From: Volvariella volvacea V23 | Taxonomy: Eukaryota; Basidiomycota; Agaricomycetes; Agaricales; Pluteaceae | Assembly: GCA_000349905.1 (NCBI GenBank) | Contig: KB722743.1 | Coordinates: 897,420 to 961,419 of the forward strand | DNA length: 64,000 bases | Direction: 5' to 3' | Part shown: positions 36,276 through 50,135 of the stretch, piece after piece | Layout: each line of letters opens with the position of its first letter | How positions within the stretch are numbered: the first letter of the stretch is position 1 | Position numbers and translations under genes: made by a program | The notes under the pieces: model-generated | Database searches by the model: none | Told to the model about the DNA's origin: nothing | What the model saw: the letters and a program-made list of their open reading frames with translations, nothing else

Positions 36276-38562
36276 GCTGCAATTTCCGTCCGAAGCCCGG
36301 GAGTTGCAACTCGGCTAGGACTTGGTTTGCGATTCACGTGATCTACCCCCTTGGACTACCTCGAGGCTGAGCACGTGGCAGTCCGCGCTCGTTGGTGGCC
36401 AGGCATTTGCAATCAGCTGGGTTTGCTCCTCGTCATAGGACAGACACGCTGTCGACCTTGCAGCGCCTTTCATCTCGTGAAATTGCTTCCTCCTGGGCTC
36501 AGTTCTTATCAACAGGGTCGTTCTTCCGTTAATCAGAGCAGACGACGCGTTTCTGGACATGGACCCGCCAGCCCTGCGTGCTCGTTCATGATCCCGGGCT
36601 ACAGCACAATGAGCCATCCATCGATATATCGTCCTGTGACGGTTCGGCTAAGCTCGACTCTTCTCCCCTCAATTATCAAATTTCATGTCGTGGCATCTCA
36701 TTGTCACGCCGTTTTTCTATTTCAATGGGCCCTTTCAGCTCAGAATCCCGATAGCGGGGTCACGGGTAGTGCCCCTCATGCCCTCGGCCTTCATTCCCCA
36801 GTTCCTTCTCTCCCGATAACAGGCCTCGTACGTCATATCGGATTTAATTCCTGCACTAACTGGTGCTGTAAACCTTGCTCATATTGACAGCGCATTACCT
36901 GAAGCTGTCATGCTTACTCTCACAAGATATTTTACTCTATCTTCTGATTCCGCCCACCGCTCTACTGTATTGGCAGCGTTACGGCTAGGTGTTATCCCCT
37001 ACTGGCTACGCATTTGTACACAGCCCATGACTGCGTTAGCAGCGTGAGTCCGATGATATCAACCACGCTTACGGCTTGTCCGCGCTCTGCCATCATGATA
37101 ACATCCCATCACATGACTTGGCACCAGTTCCTTCTTGCACGCCAATCTCTCCTCAAGTGCTTCACCCCGAATTCACCTCTTTATCTATCTTTTCAATCAA
37201 GATTTGCCATCAGAAGGGGCGAGCCCACGAGACTGGTGCCGTATCAAACCCCGCTCGGGCTTCTTTGCCTGGCCTGCAACTTGACTATTAACGCAGAGCC
37301 TATAATGTATCGAACAATGGTTTGGTTTATATTTTCAGGTACTCACCATTTTCGTTCTCTAGTGCCCATTGTTTGCCAATCAATTTTCATATAATAAATT
37401 CCGCCTAAATGTAATGTTTTCCACCATACCCAGTAAGTTGGTCCTGTCTCCATCAGTACACGCCCCCCAAGGAGCCGAAACAGCACCACAGCATCCTCTA
37501 ATAATTTTTTTGTCCCCGGTGACATGTAATTATCCATGGAGTTCGGCCAGTCTCCCCAATTCCCTGGCGCATTCTTTCGGGCCACAAGAAGCTTAGTCCT
37601 GATGAGAACCTCCATCGAAGGGAGCCAACAAAGTGCATTCGTTGGCTGCTTACTTTTGCGTAGCCAAATAGACCTATTCTGGAATCCCAGATAACGGAAC
37701 CTCGACGTGCCCTTCCAGGGCGCAGGTGGGGGAAGATCTGCCCCGATATTCTCCCTTCCTATTCAGTCGCGTGATGTTCCTGCAATTCTAATGCCGTCCC
37801 GTCATAGTCCTCGTACTGGCGCGGTGGGTATATTATGCCTCCATTCTTTGATGGGTTCGCTTTACCCCAGATCCAGTTTCCGTCCCGAGAACTTGTCTTG
37901 GTCGTGCGCTCACCGGTGGTACACATTCTTCAGAGCACGGCAGTCTCTTCCTCAACGTTGCTCTATTCGACAGAAATGTGTAGATTTGAAGTGTGCGTAT
38001 ACAACTTATATCACTGCTTTGGTACATTGATGTGTCTCCCTTGTTGGCGCAGGTATGGAGACTATTACAGAGGATGTGGGGTATGTCCAAGCCGGAGCCA
38101 CGCTCCAACACCGAGCTCATTCCTATTCCAGTGCTTCGTGAAAGCATACTACTCTGGAGAAAAGACGGATTGTAACAGTTCTACATGTCGCAATAGTGTA
38201 GCGCATACGCACAGAGCGCCACAATGCGGATGTCCAGCAGCAAGTAATTTCTGACTTCAATGCCCTCCCTCACTAACGGCCTGAACAGAGAGCAGACGAT
38301 GAGCGCAGAGTCATCAACATGTTCCTTTATCCTTGTGACAACTGCAAAAACGCAGACCTTGACCGCTTCGCCCGCCGCTAGTTCGACACTATTCCCCATT
38401 GTTCATCAACTACAACTATACTATTACTTCTAATCATCTGCATCTTCTGTATCACTAGGCTCATCTTGCTCAATTAATTATCTTTGACCCGGAGGCTGTG
38501 AGTGAGTGGTCTCAACGATCAACCAACGTATGTCGCGATTCGTGTTAGGCCAGACCCACAAA
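36276..38562. other. 2.3 kb spacer without recognisable gene
   Basis: Both strands were read. Frames of up to 178 residues (36351-36887 +) and 107 residues (37707-38030 +) are Cys/His/Ser-rich, lack plausible splice-linked continuation and match no family. No tRNA, snRNA-like fold or terminal repeat was recognised. It may hold promoter sequence of the Mim1-like gene, a non-coding transcript or decayed mobile DNA. Confidence 0.4.
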
Positions 38563-40222
38563 TCAGAATCGCTTTCCACCACGTTTGATCGGTTGTCTCG
38601 CCCCACGCTTGACAGGCATCCCCCTCGACTGCGCTGTAGGTCGTTGTACACCGTCAGTGTCGTCATCGCTTGATGAAAATGTATGCTTTTTAGCCTTCTT
38701 CGCAGGTCGTGCGGGGGATGATGCGGACGATTGGGAACCATCCGAGGCCTTGTGTATATCGGCCACAGAAACATGTGATGGTCCAGGCTGAAGGTTAGCT
38801 CCCTCATCGTCATCGATACCCCTGAGAGAAGGTGTCGGGGCTACAGCGGGCAAATCCGTTGGTTCTTCTCGGACATGATCTGATTCTTGCTCAGACTCTG
38901 TGGCTGACTCTGCCTGGAGTCCACCTGACTTTAGTGGTAGTGAGGAGGGACTGGCACGAATATGCTGTTCCTGCGGTTTGGTCTTGACGAGAATAAGAAC
39001 CCTCTAAAGGAGCTATGACCCAATGCAGTGATTTACCTCGAGTGGTGGGGGCGTTGATAGCTTCCTCGGTGAAGAGCGAGTATTGTGCAGTTTTGGCAAC
39101 TGGATATCGGCTTCCAGTGCCGGCTTTTCAGCGGTGGATGAAATTGCGGCTGCATACCAAGACGAAGGGGCACACACATACAAACGAACGAATACGTGTT
39201 AGGGTTTTTGAGCCATATGGCAAAATGACAAGATCAACGAAGAGAGCTTACGAAGTTCCGAAGTGAAGTTGAATAAAGCTGTCATGCGACGCAGTGTAGT
39301 TGCCACAAGGGGTTTGGAGAGGGCATGCTTGATGTGGGTGTCGACAGTTCTTCGTGCAGTTCGACCCACTTTATCAACGGCCTATCATCAGACTCAATTT
39401 AGATATTTGAATAAAAGGAACCAAAACAATCGGGATTGAGCTGTAAGCGACTATAACTTTAATACATAGCAAGTTAGGGCTACTCACCTTCTCAACATCT
39501 GTGTCAATCTGAGTGCTGACGGCGTCGGGTGAAGAAAACGCCAGGTGGTTCACACTAATTAGGGGATAAATCAGGTGCTTTGAAATGAGCTCTGCAGAGC
39601 GCTTGTAGCCCAAAAAGTTAGCCTCCCATCGCCATTTAAATGCCTTGCACTCCATCTCAAACGCAAAATCCTGAGGCGCATTAAGTAAACACTTAAGAGG
39701 ACACCTTCCAAGAACAACACTGCTTACTGCGTATCGTGAGTCCACAGTTTCGAAGGAGAAGTCTTCCATTCCTCCTAAAGCATGTGCCTTGACGAGCAGT
39801 TCCAAAATGGACACTCGGAAGGCGTCCTCTGCTTCCGAGTCCATCTCATCTGGCAAATTAACACGGGGGTTGCATCGAAGCCACCGGCGTGCCAATTGTT
39901 TTGCAGATAATTCTAAAGACGAGGACAATAGCATTTGCGTTTCATCTTTGGATGGGTGTTGGTGTTACCTTCGGCCCATACGGACTTGGTGTCAGTGACC
40001 AATATGCAGCAAGTCAGGTCCACAGTTGACGAGTGAAACTTCTGCGATAGTTTAAGGAATCGTCTATAGGGTTGTAATCGAACCAACAGTCAAATACGTG
40101 GTGGAGCTTTGGGCGTCAGTCCAAGTGAGCCACTCCTTGTTGAGAAGATGTTTTGCATGTTCCTGGGCTGGATCAGAAAGGTGCTGCAGAGTAGACACAG
40201 ACGAAGACCTCAGAAAGACCAT
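38563..40222 (-). CDS. NEJ1: XLF/Nej1-type non-homologous end-joining factor
   Basis: XLF partners XRCC4/Lif1 and ligase IV to align and join broken DNA ends in the nucleus. The chosen start MVFLRSSSVSTLQHLSD leads to KHLLNKEWLTWTDAQSSTTY; an intron joins this to KFHSSTVDLTCCILVTDTKS then VWAE, the conserved TDxxxxWxE of the head domain. ARRWLRCNPRVNLP and FAFEMECKAFKWRWEANFLG followed by HLIYPLISVNHLAF complete the head and begin the coiled-coil stalk. The tail is Ser/Glu-rich and ends in a basic run, GARQPIKRGGKRF, like the Ku-binding basic-plus-Phe end of XLF proteins. An upstream non-ATG extension exists. It shares a 197 bp promoter with the FHA/G-patch gene. XLF is a fast-evolving family, so confidence is moderate to good. 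Confidence 0.75.
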
Positions 40223-40418
40223 CCATGGGTTCAGAGTGCAGAGGCAGCCAACAATTAGGTAATAGTCTCGTGTGATTGGGGCTGTCCGACCCCCATTGCT
40301 TTCGAAATCCCACAAGGCCCTCTCTCGGTGAGTTGCCTCCAATGTTTGTCGCTCTTCGAACTCGTGTTGCTAATCATCTCCATCAGTCGCTTGTCTTTCA
40401 TCCAGCACTGCTAAGGTC
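40223..40418. promoter_or_regulatory. Short bidirectional promoter XLF / FHA-G-patch gene
   Basis: Only about 196 bp separate the two divergent start codons, so one nucleosome-free region probably serves both genes. Confidence 0.5.
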
Positions 40419-41591
40419 ATGGAAGAAGGGGAGATACCCCACACCCATGACACCAGACCAGACCCGCATGATCGTGGCCACTCCTACGACCCAGCCTATG
40501 AATTTTCTGGGATGTCAGCTGACGATGGCCTTCTCCCAGGTCAAGACATGCCATGTTTAGCAAGCCAGCTGGCTCCAAGGGCTAGTCGCAATGATCAGCC
40601 ATGCTTTCGCTTGCTTGTTCAGCAAACATCCATCCTCTCTCGCAAGCACAAGCTTGCCATTGTAGATGGTTACTCAGAACTGCAATTCGGTCGTGATATA
40701 TCTCCCCAGGGTAGTGTCACCCCTCGCATCCGACTTAAGGAGATGCAGGTATCCAAGTTGCACGCCACTGTCTACTGGGATGGTGCTAGGAGGGAGTGGG
40801 GAGTCGTAGACATGGGTTCTAAACATGGGACATTCCTTCGACCCTACTCAAGTTCGTCGGATCCACAGGACATTAGACTTTCTCCCCCAAGGGTTGCCAG
40901 CATGCCCCGATACCTCCACCACCTTGACTGCCTCATCATCGGGTCAACAGAATTTATCGTGCACATCCATGAAGAAAGAAGGCCTTGCGAAAAATGTACG
41001 ACTAAAGGTGGTGACGAAATCCCTTTTTTTGCTGTGTCAAAGCAAATGCCCGCAATGCGTGCTCAAGATCAAGAGGTCAGTGCTTCCGAAGAAATCGAAC
41101 TGACAAAGGACAGCCGCGACCCGAGAAGAGCACTGAACAAGTTGAAGCAAAATCTACTGATCCGGCACCAACCGGGCTCCGGTGTTCATGAAGCCTCTCA
41201 ATACGTGGATAGGTCAGCTCGTCGACGGGCGATGTTTAACAGCATGCATTATGGCGTGCCAAGTCAAAGTGAGAGATCATCACCAGCACCATCTCACAAT
41301 TCCCTAGATGTGGGAAGAGCAGTATCGCAACCATCCACACCCCTAACAGCAACCAACATTGGTCACCGATTGCTGATGATGCAAGGCTGGGAACCTGGAA
41401 AGGCCCTAGGGGCTGGTGACTCTGGTGCCGGTGGTAACACTGATCGAACGGCTTTGACGGAGCCACTGGAGCTGAGGATGAACGCAACCAGAGCTGGTTT
41501 AGGCTCACAAGGGGCTCGTGGTGTGGGGACCGCGAATACCGATGCTTGGAGAGAAATGGGTAAATATCGACGATGGGACTCTATCAAGTAG
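40419..41591 (+). CDS. FHA and G-patch domain protein (AGGF1-like)
   Basis: An intronless 390-residue frame starting MEEGEIPHTHDTRPDPHD. An FHA phosphothreonine-binding domain spans about residues 85-180: LQFGRD, VSKLHATVYWD and GVVDMGSKHGTFL hold the conserved Gly-Arg, Ser and His-Gly positions. A G-patch, typical of RNA-binding and helicase-activating proteins, covers about 313-362: TNIGHRLLMMQGWEPGKALG to NATRAGLG. This pairing is that of AGGF1 in animals and its fungal relatives, linked to RNA processing. A CEKC...-type cysteine pair near residue 200 may be incidental. The lack of introns is unusual here, as almost all neighbours have several. Confidence 0.85.
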   Translation: MEEGEIPHTHDTRPDPHDRGHSYDPAYEFSGMSADDGLLPGQDMPCLASQLAPRASRNDQPCFRLLVQQTSILSRKHKLAIVDGYSELQFGRDISPQGSVTPRIRLKEMQVSKLHATVYWDGARREWGVVDMGSKHGTFLRPYSSSSDPQDIRLSPPRVASMPRYLHHLDCLIIGSTEFIVHIHEERRPCEKCTTKGGDEIPFFAVSKQMPAMRAQDQEVSASEEIELTKDSRDPRRALNKLKQNLLIRHQPGSGVHEASQYVDRSARRRAMFNSMHYGVPSQSERSSPAPSHNSLDVGRAVSQPSTPLTATNIGHRLLMMQGWEPGKALGAGDSGAGGNTDRTALTEPLELRMNATRAGLGSQGARGVGTANTDAWREMGKYRRWDSIK

Positions 41592-42099
41592 GCATCTATA
41601 ATTTTTACCTTATATTTAGATTATTTGCGTGCCACCAGGGGTTTCCAACATGCACCCTTCAGTCACTACAGAGGTAACGTCGCGCCAGCCTGAGCAACGC
41701 AGGACCTACGACGAGCTGGAATAGTAAGGGTTGTGAATGCCCGATATAGCGAAAGTTGAACCTGTCATATGGTACGTAAATATGCAGGGTCACGACCCTG
41801 GGACACCACGGTACGCGTCGCGAACTGAGCGCGTTATTTGTATTTTCTATTTGGCGGGATCACGTGGAGGTTGTTCAAGAGACATCGTCCTCAGATTCCT
41901 CTGTCTCCGTTCGCTCTTGAGGCTGACATTTGGACGTTGTCCCCGCTGCTTTTCCCTTTGCATTTTCTTTTACAGCTCTCAACGTCCTAGGCTTTCGTTC
42001 ATTTCCCTTTGAACAGCCATCTTTCCTTCCATCAATACAAATTCCAACGATTTCTCGTGTTCCCAATCCGTATTTCACAAGTACATATCTTCCATCCCA
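41592..42099. promoter_or_regulatory. Promoter/leader of cyclin B
   Basis: This 508 bp stretch lies between two + strand genes; no coding frame is supported. It is pyrimidine-rich from about 41930 to 42090, as in many fungal leaders. Confidence 0.45.
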
Positions 42100-43891
42100 A
42101 TGGCCACAAATTACGCCCGCGTAAGTAGCATAAATTATCTCTAGGTCCCCCTGTATCCCCTTCAGTGTCCTGATCGCTCCTCCGTATAGTTGCCTCAACG
42201 CCGAAGTGCCACACAACGAGTCAAGGCAGATGAAAACGCAACTAGTCGACACATTCGCCAATCTTCAGGTATCACCGGGGTTTCTCGTTATTCTGCGAAG
42301 GAGAATGTTGGCGCAGCAAAACCAAGTTACCCTCGACAAGCACTTGGTGAGGTCACCATGGCTGCTGTTAACCGTAAGGTATAGTAATACCCCCTAAAAC
42401 CAAAGTTGGCGGTGGCTGACCTGTGACCTAATTGATAAAGGAGAACACAGTCAAGACCCTGCCTGGTAAGGACAAGGAAGAAGTTGGCTCGAAACGAGGA
42501 AGGTCCAACTCGAGCTCCACTGCCCCACAACGAGTTCCCCTACGGCCTACAAAAACCCAAGTCACCGTCCCAGCTCCCAGCGCCAACAACGCCCGCGTGC
42601 CTGCCGTCCGCACACGCGTGTCCGCCATCACGAACCCTAAAGTCACGTCACGGCCAGCTCCTCAGCCTGTAGTTGTGGTGCACGAACAGAATGACTACCA
42701 CGCAGAAGATGCCCATCACGACATGGATATTGAAGATGAAGCTGCGATTGATACTCCATCTGAAGAAGAAGTCGAGGCAAATATATCCGTTGGCGAACAA
42801 GAAGTCGAAACACTGATCGAGCCACATGAGAGTGAAGACGAGGTTGAACCTGTCGCTCAATTGCCTGAACCAGGAGTCGTTCGTGTGTGGCCTGATGTGT
42901 CTCCTGAACGTGCTAAACAGTATGAACGAGAAGTCCGGCGTATTCAAGAAACCTTTGAGGAGGTTGTAAATGTCCAGGATACGACGATGGTATCAGAGTA
43001 TGCCGACGAAATTTTCGAGTATATGTGTGAACTGGAGGTATGGTGCTTGTCCTGGTTCCCGTGCCATCGACTTACCGAACCTGCCATAGGAGGACATGAT
43101 GCCCAACCCAGAGTACATGGACAATCAGAACGAAATCACCTGGCCATTACGCCAGAGGCTTGTGGACTGGCTCCTGCAAGTTCATCTGCGCTACCACATG
43201 TTCCCGGAGACGCTCTGGATCGCAGTCAACATTGTTGACCGCTTCCTCAGCAAGCGCGTGGTGTCCCTCGCCAAGCTTCAGTTGGTCGGGGTGACTGCGA
43301 TGTTTATCGCCGCCAAGTACGAAGAAATATTGGCACCTTCGGTTGAGGAGTTTGTGTTCATGACGGACAACGGCTTTTCGAAGGAGGAAATCTTGAAGGG
43401 CGAACGCATAGTTCTTCAAACACTAGATTTTCGAGTTTCGCAGTATTGCTCACCATACAGTTGGATGAGGAAGATCAGTAGGGCGGACGATTACGACCTA
43501 CATACCAGAACCTTGAGTAAGTTCTTGACGGAGGTGACCCTCTTGGACCACAACTTCCTTCGTGTGAAGCCTAGTCTAGTGGCTGCTGTGGGGATGTATT
43601 GTGCAAGAAAGATGCTCGGGGGCGATTGGGTAAGTGACAGCCATCCCTGCCATAACCGGGGAACACGTGACCGACTCCCTCTTGCAGGATGATGCCTTTG
43701 TCTTCTACTCTGGATACACCGAGGAACAACTGCGCCCAGGACATGAACTGCTTATTGCGAAATTGCTAGAACCCGGCTTTGAGAAACAGTACATATTCAA
43801 AAAATACGCCCATCGAAAATTCATGCAAGCCGCCATCTACGCAACGCAATGGGCACAAGACCACACCGAAGAAGTACTTGGTTACAAGTGA
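42100..43891 (+). CDS. B-type mitotic cyclin
   Basis: This is the regulatory partner of Cdk1 for mitosis. Exon 1 (42100-42120) encodes MATNYAR; the next exons give LPQRRSATQRVKADENATSR, a KEN degradation signal in YSAKENVG, and a destruction box PRQALGEVT. A long acidic region follows. The cyclin box has PEYMDNQNEITWPLRQRLVD followed by WLLQVHLRYHMF (MRxxLVDWL-like), LWIAVNIVDRFLS, VGVTAMFIAAKYEEI and QTLDFRVSQYCSPYSWMRK. The second fold includes LTEVTLLDHNFLRVKPSLVA. The last intron splits DW-DDAFVFYSGY. It ends EEVLGYK. All features of a functional cyclin B are present. Confidence 0.93.
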
Positions 43892-45419
43892 TGAATGTGA
43901 TGAACAAGTCTGCACCGCTTTCTTGTTGCTTAGATGCTCTCCGCTACTCAGGACACTCAAAGCATGATACATCTTACTCTGTATCTCGTTCTGCCAATCT
44001 CGCTTCCTCACTCCTTGGTTTTCTTCGCAGTCAGTTCTCGTTCTGTTTCAACGCCTCGTTGCACATACGTGTCTCGCCTATGTCATCGCCTGCTATCGAC
44101 TCATGCTCCCCTCCCTCCGTTCATTCCACATCTCTACTGTCAAACGCGCTTCGGCGCACAAATATATACATCTCAATCACACCCAAATTCCGTCTACGTC
44201 CCTTTATGCCTTTCATGATTTTCTACCATCTATGCCACTCCCTCCTCTCTGAGACTCTCAATTTGCACTATCGTTCTCTCTCTCTTTTTCCCTCGATTTC
44301 ATTGAGTTATTCTTCTGTCATTATTTCGCTTTTATCATCCATTATTCTAGTTTTGTTCATTGGGTCATGACATTCTGCATCTCTTTGTTTCCATCTCATG
44401 GAGATCTTTCACGACATCCATTCTCTCTCATATGACATGCGGCGCTAGTATCTATGGATGATATAGGTACATAAGATGTAAATAGCATCTTGCGCTGCGC
44501 GCCTCTCTTTATTTATGCAACTTTCCTCATTTACCACACCTTGACCCGCTGATCACGGATCGCCTGCTTTAGGCTTCGATGACTCCCTGTCCAGGTATTA
44601 GCACAGGAACCTGCAACACATGGCACGCCGAGTCACTGGGAAGACTACAAACTCTGCTGTGAATCACAGACTGACCGCACACGAGTCAGCGTGATAACTA
44701 CCATGGCAGCTACTCTGCACACCAGAGAGCTTTGATCTAACCTGCGATATTAAATGGCCCACACCAGTTGGAGAAGTTGCAGTCTGTCCTTCGCTTGTAT
44801 AGGATGCTTGACTTCACTCCCATTAATGCTGTTCTCGCCTTTGTCCTTCAGGAACACGCCCCGAATGTTGTTGTGACTACGTCACAGAGGTGGTCCTCGG
44901 TCCAATCCTTCAGTTGGCCCACTGCCTCCGCGCGCGATCAACCCGTCATCATTCTTCAAGATGATGATAATGACCGTCGACTGGAACAATGCCCTTGTGG
45001 CCCGACGTCATGGTTTATGATGCCTATTGTGGATTGCACTGTGTCGTTGTGCTTTTTAAGAATCAGCCCTGATGCGTTATTGTTCCAACCACTGCGTCTC
45101 AGAAACTTCCGCTGCACTGGCCGTCGCTGCATCGTGTTTGCTGCGCATCACCCAGTCGACATTGCGGCGTATTTCTCCAGCCGTCACTCGGTGAGTCACT
45201 CTCTGGTTCCCTTTTGTACGACGCTCTAACTTGGGCAGCAGGCTGTCCTTCACCCCACTTGCACAACCGTCCGTATTGTGGCGTTTATAGGTGAGTGGTC
45301 CCCTACCTATAGCGCATCGAGTCCTCATAGCAACAGTACAAGACTTTCCCAGCTTCCCCCCATTGTATGGGTATACGCCACTAGCAACTCGCCAGCACTG
45401 CATTCGGAATACGGTGGAA
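43892..45419. other. Spacer between the two cyclin genes
   Basis: 1.5 kb. About 43930-44380 is strongly pyrimidine-rich on the + strand, probably the 3' untranslated region of cyclin B. A 153-residue frame at 44768-45229 is Cys/Ser-rich with no family resemblance. The promoter and possibly a spliced leader of the second cyclin should lie in the last part. Confidence 0.4.
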
Positions 45420-46789
45420 ATGAGCAAACGTCGACAATTCCCCCATCCGTCCTCATACCTATCGCCTACGTTCTCATCACTTGTCTCCGAACTGCGTACA
45501 CTAGGCGACGATATCTACGCATCCGCATCCACCCTCTCTGGCTCGTTAAAGAGCTACCTCGCAGATACTACTAAAGTGACTGCATCGCCTCGGCTTGGGG
45601 GATTGATAAATAAACCGCAACTCTTGTTGGGATTCGATAAACGTGTCTCTTCGCTGGCTCTGAATTCCCGTGACTGCGAGCGCCACGACCCAATTGAATT
45701 GGATGTACTTGTTGGTGGCAGGAGATCACCCCCACCCGGCAGTGCTGCCTGCGGACGATCCTCCAAGAATACACGAGAGCTAAAAGCTAGACGCCCCTCA
45801 AGGAGTATTGACGTCACAGAGGAGACTCTATCTCAGGTTAGTGTTTCTACCTTCTCCGTAGCTGTGCTCTCCATTTTGACCCCCCACCATTGCAGATCTG
45901 GAAGACCCTATTGCATTTGCAAGATCCTGATGACGTCGAATATGCAGAGGAGTACCACAGGCACAAAATGGACGCTGAGGTGGGGTGCTTTACCTGGCTT
46001 CTTTTTATTAATGCTAATTGTGGGAAAGCGGCGAGAACTGAAAAAATGGGCACGCCTCGCCCCTGGGATCACTCAAGGATCCTGGTTGAATGCGATTGAT
46101 TATATGCTGGAGCTGCATAGGCGTCAAAACCTTTGGGATTCGACGCTTTGGATTGGTGCCGACATCCTGTATCGATATCTTTGCCTTTGTTCCCCAGACG
46201 ATTTGAAGGCGGCGACCCTCAAAATGCTTGCTGCTGTATCAATCCACATCGCAGCCAACTTCCACCAGACAGAGATCCAATCATTGTGGGCATACGAGGA
46301 TGAATTCGACGTCCTCGAATGTATCCATCTCGAACGCAAGATCTTGGCCACGATTAATTACTCCATCCCCCTCCATTCAACACCCAACTACTGGCTAGAC
46401 CTTATCGCTACTGCAGGACAGATGAACGATCAATCCAAGAATCTTGCTCACCACCTGGCATTCTTGACACTCCGGGATAACACTTTCTTCAAATGCTCAT
46501 CACGGTATAAAGCCGCTGTCGCTATCTATTGTACAAGACTCATCCTAAAACAGGGTCGATGGGTAAGCATTCTTCTCCTGCCACTAGCATGATTCAAATT
46601 GCTGACGCTCGTTCTCGACAGGATGCATGTTTGGCCTATTTTTCTGGCTTCCAGCAAGCTGACCTCCGCGCTGGTTGCGACAAAATGATATCTATTGTAT
46701 CAACGGCAGAGGGTAATTGGGTTGCAGGCCGAATTGAGGCGGGCACTTGGACACATGTATGCCACTGGAGTTCTACCCAATGGAATTAA
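45420..46789 (+). CDS. Diverged cyclin-like protein, tandem relative of cyclin B
   Basis: It starts MSKRRQFPHPSSYLS (the open frame extends upstream without support). Residues 1-140 are Ser/Arg-rich and lack a KEN or D-box. After two introns the cyclin fold reads LKKWARLAPGITQGSWLNAI followed by DYMLELHRR, LWIGADILYRYLCL, KMLAAVSIHIAANFHQTEI and LERKILATINYSIPLHSTPN; the second fold has FLTLRDNTFFKCSSRYKAAV. An intron falls in the same place as in the cyclin B upstream (RW-DACLAYFSGF against DW-DDAFVFYSGY). The LVDWL motif of the first helix, important for Cdk contact, is replaced by RLAPGI. Probably an old tandem duplicate with changed or lost Cdk binding. Confidence 0.75.
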
Positions 46790-47107
46790 TACGCGCTGAA
46801 GGGATGATGGAACGCGCTCTAATAACAATCCTTGTAAAACAGGAGTATTTATTTACCTTATAATCGTATTCACACATGTAACACGTAGCAATACACTAAA
46901 GTTTCTAATGTTGTACAATGCTCACTACTGTGCGGTTAGCTTGGCTTGAAATTTCGAGCTTGAATTTGATTTCCTCACAATGTGCTTATCTAATGGGCCG
47001 GATCCAGGAGTACTATTCAGGAATTCACATGCTTGTCTGTTATTGGATTTATATTTCCCGCTGCCCCAAACAGGTCCTCCTCTCGTCACTTCTCATTCCA
47101 CTCTCAA
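46790..47107. other. Spacer, no gene seen
   Basis: 318 bp, A/T-rich in the first half, between the cyclin-like gene and the dehydrogenase gene. It must hold the latter's promoter. Confidence 0.45.
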
Positions 47108-49952
<2,845 letters not shown>

Positions 49953-50135
49953 TAATAATGTACCACTTGATCTAGCGTCCAGTACCACGCATTTGCTTGA
50001 GCACGGTAGATAGTAATGCCACATGTGAAAGATCCCAGGTCCCGGAGCTCAAGCGCCCAACCAGATGGACTGGGACATGTGATTTTGAACCTGTTATAAC
50101 TTACGTCCACCTCCCCGGAGCTTCACCAGTCAACG

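Noticed and set aside
36351..36887. 178-residue plus-strand frame
   Set aside because: Composition is atypical (many Cys, His, Ser), no domain motif, and it overlaps a second unsupported frame on the other strand.
44768..45229. 153-residue plus-strand frame between the cyclins
   Set aside because: No motif, not spliced in frame to the cyclin-like gene, probably leader or spacer sequence.
49953..50135. Hidden intron fusing dehydrogenase and hydratase into one Fox2 protein
   Set aside because: The upstream frame ends with a PTS1 and stop, and the most obvious donor/acceptor pair tested does not keep the frame of MSKFNSPD. Kept as two genes, but listed as checkable.
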